DNA of 64,000 bases from Ctena decussata (taxonomy: Eukaryota > Mollusca > Bivalvia > Lucinida > Lucinidae): NCBI GenBank assembly GCA_963989385.1, contig OZ022501.1, positions 24,498,602-24,562,601 of the forward strand, given 5' to 3'. The translations under genes were made by a program, and so were the position numbers. This document shows positions 46,188 to 57,200 of this stretch, piece after piece (within the stretch, counting starts at the first letter, position 1; the number at the start of each line of letters is the position of its first letter). The notes beneath the pieces are model-generated. The model did no database searches. It had not been told where the DNA came from and worked only from the letters and a program-made list of their open reading frames with translations.

Positions 46188-47780
46188 AATGTACGACTGT
46201 TGCATGGATTGTTATACATGTATCAGTTTGGGATTCGCTTATTTTTAGTACTGTCTATATACGTGTAAATGCTTCTTACAGACCTTGTCTAATAATAAAA
46301 TATATAAAACACTATCGGTATCCGAGCAAAACAATGCAATTTCATCACTTGTCGTTGGCAATGTATGCATTTTATTATAACTACTTTTTTCCAGTTTGTT
46401 TATTTGTGTTGTGTTTGGTAAATATGTTTTTCCTGTACAGTCTGTTGTTTCACATAATGTTTCTTTTTTTTTTACTTTACAAATAATTATCCTGTTTCTT
46501 CTCAGTTTGTAAGGCTCCCGGTGATTTGCTTGAAGAGCTTAAAAACTGCAAGAATAAGGTTAAACATATACACCCGGAAAAAGTTAAGCTTGTGGCTTGT
46601 TTAACTTTGGGGCTGCAATCAAGGAATTTGGTGGTTCATAGGTTGTTTATAGAAGTGACTGTTTTGACAAGCACTTGAAGTCTAAAGCTTGTTGAGGTTA
46701 TGTAACTCAATGAGTCCGTGAATAACAGTGTCCAGTTCAACCCCTACATAAAATATGACTGTCTTGCTATTCCAGCAAAAAGGTATCAAATTTAGTCAGA
46801 ACATATTAGATGTTTCGATCTTTGAATTGTATTCGAAAATCGATTTCAACATCCATGGGGTGCTTTACTTTTTTTCCAGGTGTACAAATGTAACTGATAG
46901 GGAAAGCAACGGGGTCAATCTTTTATGCTATATTTTCCATGCATTTTGCTTGCGATTTCAACATCACTTTTTTTGTTGTTTCTTTTTTAATATAAGTGCT
47001 TTTTAATATAATAATTTTTAAATAGTAAAAACCCTCGTAGCCAAGTTAGCGCAGGGGCAGAACGGATTAGAGGCCTACTGTGTCTTGGGTACAACATATA
47101 CAAAAAGCGTAACTGGCTTCCTAATTCGAAAAACGTAGCAATTTACTTGGGTGACAGAAAGTTTTCCTGTGGTTCCAAGTAGCGACTATCTGTATCATAA
47201 TCGAGCGTCTCTAACCACGCCCCTCTCTAATTATTTTTCTCCCCTACCTATTGTAAATTTCAATGCTTCTTTGAAGAACGACACCCTTTTTTCATTCTGG
47301 ATACATTTCAAATTGCAGGGTCAACTGTGTCCTTTGCTCCGTTCTAGTAATTTTATTTTCTTGTATAGTATCCAACATTTCCTTTTATGCCTGTTTTATA
47401 CCTTATATATGTCCTTTTTCCCCGACAAAAAAATCTGCATGCGTGCATGTGCGTGTATGTTATTTCTTTTAGTTTCTATCATATTCTGTATGTCTTTTTT
47501 TTCATATTTGTGATCAATTTTTTCAAAAGCGAACAAAGAGACATGCGCATACCATCCGGGAAAGACAGATCTATAACTGATCAATAAATCTAAAAGACGC
47601 AGACCGAAGGTAACATAGACATAACTTTTCCAGATAGATATATACTTATGAATTAACATAAATCAGTTTTTAGACTATCTCAAGGAGTCTCAGAATCGAC
47701 CGCTGTATCTGAACAAGTCGATCTCATCTTCCTCTTGTGTTTGGGAAGACGAGACCGAACTAATATTATAATTTTAGCAC
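46188..47780. other. Convergent intergenic region, 3' of kinase gene 2
   Basis: First AATAAA at 46294. A tRNA-like start (TAGCCAAGTTAGCGCAGGGG) is at 47040 without a good B box. Otherwise AT-rich with no coding signal. Confidence 0.35.
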
Positions 47781-47958
47781 ATAATTTTACAAAAAAAACC
47801 AAAACTGTTTAATGTTTGCACTATGGGTCTCTAAGAGAACTGAGTATATGGATACGAGGATCGCGTGGATTATCACAGCGAATAAGCGATAATCCAAGCA
47901 TGGTATGCAAGTTGAAAACACATATGCAACTTATTAATTCAGTATCATATCCTATTTG

Positions 47959-47960
<2 letters not shown>

Positions 47961-47998
<38 letters not shown>
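47961..47998. repeat. (GATA)n microsatellite
   Basis: About nine GATA units. Confidence 0.85.
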
Positions 47999-47999
<1 letters not shown>

Positions 48000-48179
48000 A
48001 GGTCGTAACTAAATTGAAACTTTTGTATATTAGAGTTAAATTGTATTTTCTATATTTAAATGGCTTTGAATCTTTCATATTTTAGAGATTATTTTAGCAA
48101 AACTCGTATTTCTACACAATTTACAATAAAATTTATTTTCATTGGTCTGTCTCTTGTTACTTCTAGAATCGATTATAGA

Positions 48180-48410
48180 GGATCTTACACGAGTGATCAT
48201 TTCATATGAAATTAATGAAACGAGCCTTCGGCCAGTTTAAAAAAATTCATATAAAATGACCACGAGTGTAAGACTCTGTTTATCATATGACCCTTTAAAA
48301 CGGGATGTTAAATACGCGCAAAAGTGTTATTACACGTGTGGTCATACGATTTATATGACACGACACTACCCACTGAATAACAGCGACGTCATATGATAAA
48401 TGCTACTATG
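48180..48410. repeat. Imperfect palindrome with TCATATGA ends
   Basis: CTTACACGAGTGATCATTTC and AAATGACCACGAGTGTAAG face each other; flanked by GTCATATGATAAA at 48386-48398. Likely an old MITE related to 32580-32970. Confidence 0.45.
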
Positions 48411-48478
48411 CGTTGGCAAACACAAGAGAAACTCAGTACAGAACCCCTTCTCGCTTCCAGCCCCCGATGAACAGTAAG

Positions 48479-48630
48479 ACCTGGCCCGGAGGTTATAAAA
48501 CTTGAGTACATTCTCAAACTCAAAATAAAGCACACTGATTGTCTGCTTCCGAGCACATGCTTGGAAGCAGCCAATCAGTATGCTTTATTTTGAGTTATAT
48601 ATACTAAAGATTTATAACCTCGGACCCAGG
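48479..48630. mobile_element. Hairpin MITE, 152 bp
   Basis: CCTGGCCCGGAGGTTATAAA and TTTATAACCTCGGACCCAGG; inner mirror AACTCAAAATAAAGCACACT / AGTATGCTTTATTTTGAGTT. Confidence 0.8.
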
Positions 48631-48837
48631 CTTTCCTCAACATCCATGCAACCGTCAAGATCTTCCCTGAGTGCACACTTCAACTCAGAAAATATACAGT
48701 GAAAGGCGCAGCGGTAATTGTTGTTATTATGTCCGCTTGTCTGTGGTCGTCCGGCAATATGGTAACTAGAATGGTAACCTGTAAAGCTGCCCTCTTCACT
48801 GTTTTGCTATTTGAAATATAAAATGGCTAAATCAGTA

Positions 48838-49059
48838 TGGCCGTATTCATAAAACGACTTAAGTGGTTGCTATGCTGTTGCTAAGGCTGAATTTCTTTGA
48901 AGGAGATTCCCTACAACTATGAAATTTGCTCTGGAGGAACAGTCTTACAAAGACTGTTCCTCCAGAGCAAATTCATAGTAGTACGGAATCTCCTTTATAG
49001 ATATTTAGCCTTAGCAACAGCATAGCAACCGCTTAAGTGGCTTTATGAATACGGCCCCA
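48838..49059. mobile_element. Family-E hairpin MITE, single core
   Basis: TGGCCGTATTCATAAAACGA to TTATGAATACGGCCCCA, one GGAACAGTCTTACAAAGACT core. Comparison with 30757 shows that the duplication there is derived. Confidence 0.85.
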
Positions 49060-49734
49060 GATGTTAGTGTTATTTGTTCTGGTTGTCCATGTCGCTTCGC
49101 TTCACCTGCAGTGTGAGTGGTGGTTCAGTTGGGGTAACTAAATGTCCATCTGTCTGTGAAACAGCTAATCATACGTTTCACCGTGCGTGTCTTTCGTGAA
49201 TTGTTGACTCTTTCCCTTTCGGTTTGTTGGTCAGAATGTGATCTGACTGCATTAGTTTCTGTTCATTGCCCAGCTTTCTACTTTCCAGTGTTGAGAAAAC
49301 CATTCGCTTTGCTGTCTTTGCCATAAAGCATGATAATGAAGTCTTTTTTAAGACATTGCCATCGATTATACTTATGACCGAGTTGTCTATGGAAATAACA
49401 AAAACTACGTTGTCACTGTCAATTCGAATATTACTGCTATCATGGTTTTGTAACTAACGTCTTGCTGTCTACTCCAGTTATGTTGCCTTTTTCTTACCAA
49501 AATGCAAGTATAATAGATTTCAGTCACACATCCCAATGGACATACAACGCTAATACAACACTGAATCACCTTGATTCAAAGTTATTTCAATTTTGTGTGT
49601 TTGCTGACAACATACTTTTCTGGCAAATTTATTGCATGCACAGTTAAGCTGGATGGAAGTAAGTATACAGCTTATCTGTACATAGCGTTTCCTGTGCCTT
49701 CAACATATGGCCAGTGCAACCATAACAAGAGCAA

Positions 49735-49950
49735 CAAATTGGTAGATAGATGGATGGATGGATTGATGGATGGATGGATAACTTGTAATTTGACGTCTTT
49801 TTAACAGTGCAGTCATAACAGGACGATGTGAAGGCTGAAAGGCCTTTCGCAATGGAACCTCGGCTGTGGTTGGAAAGATTTCCGCCTCCAGCAGGTCTCG
49901 CTAGATCAACTGGCCAGTGCGTAACCTGCTGAGCTATGAAGGCTCCTAAG
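49735..49950 (-). mobile_element. tRNA-derived SINE with (ATCC)n tail
   Basis: On the minus strand: CATAGCTCAGCAGGTTACGC, body GGAATC-like start to CCTGTTATGACTGCACTGTT-AAAAA, then an ATCC microsatellite (49741-49782). Same family as 17808-17999, more diverged. 50160-51085 downstream is probable CFAP95 3' UTR and flank. Confidence 0.7.
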
Positions 49951-51085
49951 AGCAATAGAAAGTCTAAATTTCATGGACTTATGGTTTGTGATCAAATAAA
50001 TAAAATACAAACGGACAGTCAGTACAGAACAGCAAGTGTCAAAATAGTATTAATCTGCCCTTTCTTTTACCAAAACTGACAGGCCCATTTCCTGCGAAGA
50101 TGGTATGTCAAAACAGCTGAAAACAAGACAAGCAAGAACTATTTTATAAAATTTATTACATGTGTGCCTGTTGTTTACATACACACAAACAATGCATGTA
50201 AAGTCTTTAAAACATATAACATTACAAACGTCGTTTAATATGGTTATCAAAAACTACTCCCTTTATCCGCATTATAAATCAGTATCAAAAAGGCTGGAAT
50301 TTCAAACCAATAAAATTCAGTTAAATGCTATTGTATACTACATGCTTCTGAATGAAAAGCTTAACTGTATACTAGTCATCTTCTAATGCCAGATCATGTT
50401 GCACATAAATTCAATTACCCAGTTTGAGCAACAACTTATACGCTATGTTAAACATGTAACGTTGCTTCGGCGCCGATACGATGCTTTTTTAATTGTGTAC
50501 CCTATAGGCGCCACGTAATGTCCTGCATTAGTAATAATCTTTGGCTTTCTCTAATTCGTCTGAAAAATGGAAGATTTTCTGTATCTGTATAAAAGTCAGC
50601 TGAATACTGTACTAGAAATAATGCTTCATTTCTTAATCTGAATAATCATATGCACTGACTTATAAAAATAAATGTTTACATAATTGTTATACATTCTGTA
50701 TGAAACAATGTTTATCGAACTACAAGTCCATAGCCTTTACACAAATTCCTAAAGAAGCAATGAAATCAAAATAGCCCATATTGTGTACAATGTTTAAACA
50801 GTTCAGGATGCATTTCACTAATGCAATATTGTACAAAGGTAAAAATGAAATTCAAAGTCTTTGATTTTCTAGTCTGTATCACAATCTTTATAAAACCATG
50901 CGATTGCCCTGAGTGCCCTGTTATTTACCGGCAGGTATAAACAGCTTTCCTTGTTTCTTATTTTTCCTGCTATATTTTTTGTCAATGATATCAATTTGTC
51001 TTAATCATGAAATATAATTGTATATATGTTCCTTTTAAGCGTGGATACTGATAAATGTTTATCTGTTTTTATAAATACTTCTTGA

Positions 51086-51274
51086 TCACTGCAGTTGTTC
51101 AGGTATAGGTTTTGTTGGTTTAAACACTTCTTGTTTATAATGAGAGTTAGCATATATTCCTGATTGATCTTGCCACGTGTTACGACCGGGTCGTCGGTAG
51201 TCGGCAGTGTCCGTGAACTGTGAGTGACATTTCCGGTAAGCTGCTGACTTGTCAGCAAAATCTGGAGGTCTTTC
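51086..51274 (-). CDS. CFAP95: CFAP95 exon 5 and stop
   Basis: Acceptor GATTCCAG, 189 nt, ending CTG CAG TGA (stop 51086-51088). It encodes ERPPDFADKSAAYRKCHSQF, then RRPGRNTWQDQSGIYANS. RKCxSQFTD and NTWxDxSGIYANS are nearly identical to the vertebrate protein. A candidate polyadenylation signal (AATAAA on this strand) is at 50152-50157, giving a 3' UTR of roughly 0.9 kb. Confidence 0.93.
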   Translation of the reverse strand, partial: ERPPDFADKSAAYRKCHSQFTDTADYRRPGRNTWQDQSGIYANSHYKQEVFKPTKPIPEQLQ

Positions 51275-54200
51275 CTGGAATCAGAGATAATTCGAAATTA
51301 ATAAATACTGGTTAAAATTCAACAAAATGAGATGCATACCTTCAAGTATGCCTGTTACATACATGCAGAGCTGCAATTTGATTGGTGAAAAGTGTAAGGG
51401 TATGTTGTTAAATAAAGCTGCTACCCTAATCATGGTTAACTACAATATTTTAATGACATTTTATGAGTGCCTTTTATAAAATTTTCATTTCAATTTCACC
51501 GCATTTTCAGGTGGACCCTCTTAACGACACTTTCAGCCACGATTTCACAAACTTTCACGGCTTCTTTTTTAACGGCCTCTTTTCTGTATCAATTAACACA
51601 TGTATCATATGTAAAAGGGCTGAGCAGGGTACATAAAACATAATATGGTGTGCAAATCCAAGGGGAGGGGGGAGACTGTCGAGTTATTTCGCGTTCTTAG
51701 TGTCAGATTACATGTACATTGCTTGAGATATTCACATGGTAACCATATCATACTATTATACAACTACGATTGTGAAAATCCCGTGAAATGGTCACAACGG
51801 CATGAAGTCCCGTAAATTGTCAGATTTTCTTTCTCATGATTTTTTTTTCTTTTTTTCACCGCATCTTTTTTTCACGGGGTCAGCAAGAAAAACACTCTAA
51901 AGTCACAGTCTAACGTACGGTTTTTTTTTCACAGACCATTGCCATACATAACTTGCATAATACTTCGCACAGGAAATTAACAAATAATATGCACATATTC
52001 AGACCATGCCAAAAAGTCTATCGATCAAGATGTTTAAACAAAAAGTGTCAGGAGTTGCAATGAGGACAGATGCAAAACTGAAAAAGCCGGAGTTGCTTTC
52101 CCGGAATGTGTAGCCATTGACCATAATGGATTGCGTCATCTAAGCACTGCAAATTATGTACATAGCTACACAAAGCACCAGTACAAACTGTTGAGGGGTC
52201 TTCCCAACCCATTCTAACAGACCACAAGGATATACCCGTATATATTTTTTTCAATCAGTCAAAAAGAAAGAAACGAAGTAGTAAACCGGTAGTGAGTACA
52301 AGTTTAAAATTGATTGCTTGCAAATCTGAGTTTTCACAAGTTTTTCACTCTTTGGTAGACATGACTCCCAAAATATAAAGTTCCCTTGACACTTATCACA
52401 GGGCGGTTGTATGATTCCATTACCATTACCTGCACATACATGTCAGTGAAGTAGCCTTATAGTCAAATTTTATCATACATGGCATTTATGCATTTATACA
52501 TTAATACAGAGTATACAAGGGGAAGTACTTGATGATAATTTCGATATAATTTCCATTCTTCTCCTTAAAATCATACCTTTGGACTCTGTGACGTCATTAG
52601 AACTGCTTTGCAAGGGTATCCTAATGAATGGTCACAACAATCTTTTACTACGAAACAAAAAATGACTGCAGACAGCGCAGAGTTATCATCATACCATCAA
52701 ATACATCCATGATTCAAACTTATAGCTCAGCTGGCACACAACCTTGAAACAACATCGAATCAATGTTGATTAGATATTGTTTTAACGTTGTGTGCCTGAT
52801 GGGAAGTAACTTACAGGTACAGGAACATAATCTTTGTCTGGTGGGGTAAAATCTGATCTATGAGTACTCTCTAGGTAATGTTTATTATAGTCTTTGTGAT
52901 GGCGGGGTAAAACTGATCCAAACCCTCTGCTAGGAGCACCTGTTTCTCTGAAAATGTATAAAATGATATAAGTCACTGTTTACTACACATAACAACTAAA
53001 CTATTACCAGGATTAAAATGTTTAATTACACATGCTATATATTGACAGGACCAGGAAATAAATTATCTGAAATACATGAGCAGACTGAGAATCCTTTTGT
53101 CTTGAGAAAATCTAACCCATTATTCATGGGCAATGTCCTAATAAGATCTTATCTAATATACGCAGAGAAAGTCTCGAGAAAAATTAACTGAAAATATATG
53201 GGCAATGGATTGAAATTTTAACCTGAAAGGATCAGTCTCTATAAGGCCTTTTTCATGGCTAAAACCGATTTTCTTTAAACTTTATATACTTTAACTGATA
53301 TGTATTGACTGTCTTATGGTGCAATACCAGATTGTTTGGTTCACTGGTTTTCACTGTATGCACGATTTAAGTGGGTGGGGTAATTCCACCCCATTAAAAG
53401 TATAGATACAAAAATGCTATTTTTTCTATTCCAAGTCCATGCTTCAAAATGGTGATTGCAATAGGAAAAGTACACTTCTGGACTTAAAAGATGATGATAA
53501 TATTGTTCTGAAATTCATACCAGAATAGAGTTTATATTCGCTTGTAAGATGTACACCAATTTCAGTATTTTTTGTTCTCCGACTTTACGAAAAACCACAA
53601 CACGTTCACAGTTTTCAAGATTTTTTAAAACTCTTTTGCTATTATTATGTTGATATAATAGTCATTGCAGGCATATGTCGGAATTTATTTTATGATCATT
53701 AATATGAGAGTTATCTCCCCACGAAATTTGATTTTGTTAGTTTTTCAATATCAGCATGCAGTTGTCATTCCATAGTACTCCAAACTCCATTTGGAAGTTA
53801 ATAACACCTTTTGATGCAAATATTTGTTGATTTCCGTAGGCATTGGAGTTACTTTTGCATGCGACGATGTCATATTTTATGTAATTTTGAAAAAAGGATA
53901 CCTCGCATCTGGAAAATTAAGAAATTGCCAATGACTTACAAGCAGGGTTTGCTTATTTTGTGCAACCTCATTAAACTCATGCTAAATGCTTAAATTAAAG
54001 TCCTTATTGCCCATTCGTGTTTTTACGCTGGTTATTATTCATCTTCTTCAGAATTACCAGACATAATCCATGTGTCAACAGCAGCATCTTTTACATAATC
54101 AATGTGCACCTTGCTCGGTTTGGCTTCACTGAGTTGACTGAGGATGAACTCAGGGACCTGACAATAGGAATATACCAACATAAACAGGCCAAATCCTACA

Positions 54201-57200
54201 CGGATGAACACTTTGACGAAAAGGGATCATATGAGATAATGGCGCACAAAGAAGATGACGGTGTTCTCAAAGTACAGATACGTTCTCGTCACACATCAAA
54301 TAAAACATATAACTTGTGGGTTGAATACACTCAAGGGCTGAACCCAATCACTGGATGGTATTGTGGGTGCAGAAGTGGTGCTCGCACTGTTGGGTGTCGT
54401 GCACATGTGGCTTCAGTGCTTTGATATTTAGGATATTACCGCAACGAAACAGAAAACAGTGAAGCCAAACCGAGCAAGAGACACATGGAGTACGTCCAGC
54501 GATTCTGAAGAAGATGAATAATAACCAGCGTAAAAAACACGAATGGGCCATAAGGACTTTAATTTAAGCATTTAGCATGAGTTTAATGAGATTGCAAAAA
54601 CTAAGCAAACCCTGCTTGTAAGTCATTGGCAATTTGTTAATTTTCCAGATAAGAGGCATCCTTTTTTTCAAAATTACATAAAATATGATATCGTCACATG
54701 CAAAAGTAACTCCAATGCCTACTAAAATTAACTAGAAACATGGTAACTCAAAGGGCCCCGCCTTTATAAAACTATTGATGACATTTAAGTTGTATGTGCC
54801 CGACCAGAAATAACAATACCAGCCTTCTATTATCATGTTGTTCCTTCATATTAAATATGTTGTTTGAAATTAAGCCTCTGGCAGTGTCATTAAGATATGG
54901 GCAAAATACACAATTATGATTGATTAAAGCATGGGCAACAACTCTGTGAGGCAGGAAACTGATGTTACCATTCTTGCATTCTGCACACCTTCAGATCATC
55001 TAATGATGCTTTATATTTGTACCAAGTTTTATAAAAATATCTTCAAAGGCTTTAAAGTTATACAGCAGACAAGATTTCCATACCTAAAATAACAAAGGGA
55101 AGCTGTAGTTTTGGTTCTTTTTCTCTGAACATTGTCTGATGATGTTTATATTTGTACCAAGTTTTGTGCAAATATCTTAAACAATTTAAAATTTAAAGAG
55201 CAAACACGTTTTCTAGACTGTAAACTAGCAAGAGGAAAAATTCTGTAAAAAATGTAGATGGAGTTACAGTTCTTATTCTCTGCATATTGTCTGATGATGC
55301 TTTATATTATGTACAAGTTTTATGAAAATATCATTGGTGGTTTTAAACCTATAGAGCGGACCTGATTTCTATATTTAAAATTACAAAGGGGCATAATTCA
55401 GTAAAAATGTAGACAGAGTTAGGATTCTTGTTCTCTGCTCATTACCACTTATGGTTCTTGTTCTCTGCACATTATCTGATGATGCGTTACATTTGTATCA
55501 AGTCTCGTGAATATATCTCTAACAGTTTCTGAGTTATGAACTGGACACGATTTCTGTACTCAAAAATACAAAGGGGCATAATTCAGTAAATAGTGAAGGC
55601 AGAGTTATGGTTCTTGTTCTCTGCATATTGACTGATGATGCTTTACATTTGTACGAAGTCTCGTGAATATATCTTTAAAGGTTACAGAGTTATGAAGCGG
55701 ACACGATTTCTGCACTCTCAATTTCAAAGGGGCATAATTCAGTAAATACTGTAGGCAGAGGTATGGTTTTTGTTCTCTGCACATCATCTGATCATGCTCT
55801 ACATTTGTACCAAGTCTCGTGAAAATATCTTTCATGACTTCAGAGTTATGGAGCAGACACGATTTCTGTACTCAAAATTTCAAAGGGGCATAATTCAGTA
55901 AAAATTGTAGGCAGAGTTATGGTTCTGGTTCTCTGCACATCGTATGATCATGCTTTAAATTTGTACCAAGTCTCGTGAAAATATCTTTAACGGTTTCAGA
56001 GTAATGGAGTGGACACGATTTCTGTACTAAAAATTTCAAAGGGGCATAATTCAGTAAAAATTGTAGGCAGAGTTAAGGTATTTGTTCTCTGCACATTGTA
56101 TGATAATGCTTTACATTTGTACCAAGTCTCGTGAAAATATCTTTAACGGTTTCAGAGTTATGGAGCGGACACGATTTCTGTACTCAAAATTTCAAAGGGG
56201 CATAATTCAGTAAAAATTGTAGGCAGAGTTGTGGTTCTTGTACTCTGCACATCGTCTGATGATGCTTTACATTTGTATCAAGTCTCATGAAAATATCTTT
56301 AACGGTTTCAGAGTTATGGAGCGGACACGATTTCGGTACTCAAAATTTCAAAGGGGCATAATTCAGTAAAAATTGTAGGCAGAGTTATGGTTCTTGTACT
56401 CTGCACATCGTCTGATGATGCTTTATATTTGTATCAAGTCTCGTGAAAATATCTCTAACGGTTTTAGAGTTATTGAGCGGACACAAAATGATGACGGACG
56501 GACGGACAGACGGACGGACAAGGTGATTACTATAGGGCCTCCGCAGACTTCGTCTGGCGGGGCCCTAACAAATATTTGCATCAAAAGGTGTTATTAACTT
56601 CCAAATGGAGTTTGGAGTACTCATGAAATGACAAATGCATGCTAATATTGAAAAATGGACAAAATCAAATTTCGTGGGGAGATAACTCTCATATTAATGA
56701 TCATAAAATAAATTCTGACATATGCCTGCAATGACTATTATATCAACATAATAATAGCAAAAGATTTTTAAAAAATCTTGAAAACTGTGAACGTGTTGTG
56801 GTTTTTCGTAAAGTCGGAGAACAAAAAATACTGAAATTGGTGTACATCTTACAAGCGAATATAAACTCTATTCTGGTATGAATTTCAGAAAATATTATCA
56901 TCATCTTTTAAGTCCAGAAGTGTACTTTTCCTATTGCAACCACTATTTTGAAGCATGAACTTGGAATAGAAAAAATAGCATTTTTGTATCTATACTTTTA
57001 ATGGGGTGGAATTACCCCACCCACTTAAATCGTGCATACAGTGAAAACCAGAGAACCAAACAATCTGGTATTGCACCATAAGACAGTCAATGCATATCAG
57101 TTAAAGTATACAAAGTTTAAAGAAAATCGGTTTTAGCCATGAAAATTGCCTTATAGAGACTGATCCTTTATGGGCAGTGCCTATCTGAAATACATGTGAG

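Larger units (their letters stand above)
53226..57169. mobile_element. Large palindromic DNA transposon with roughly 900-bp terminal inverted repeats (SWIM/MULE-like)
   Basis: The left arm runs from 53226 (AAAGGATCAGTCTCTATAAG) to about 54131. Its reverse complement runs from 57169 inward to about 54449, interrupted by a 1.8-kb insertion (54733-56569). Arms agree over most of their length by eye. The 320-bp centre carries a decayed SWIM-finger coding fragment. Long inverted repeats plus a SWIM domain fit Mutator-like elements, but no transposase DDE domain remains and no target duplication is obvious, so the superfamily is inference. It sits wholly within CFAP95 intron 3 (52948-58672). Confidence 0.8.

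Noticed and set aside
47961..47998. GATA run as a GATA-factor regulatory cluster
   Set aside because: A plain tetranucleotide microsatellite, more than 2 kb from either gene's coding end.
51990..52254. Candidate extra CFAP95 exon between exons 4 and 5
   Set aside because: Several frames are open, but none matches the family, and exons 4 and 5 join perfectly in phase without it.
54017..54108. N-terminal 30 residues of the SWIM ORF as a membrane anchor
   Set aside because: This stretch is the terminal inverted repeat and recurs antisense at 54480-54551, so it is not a real protein N terminus.
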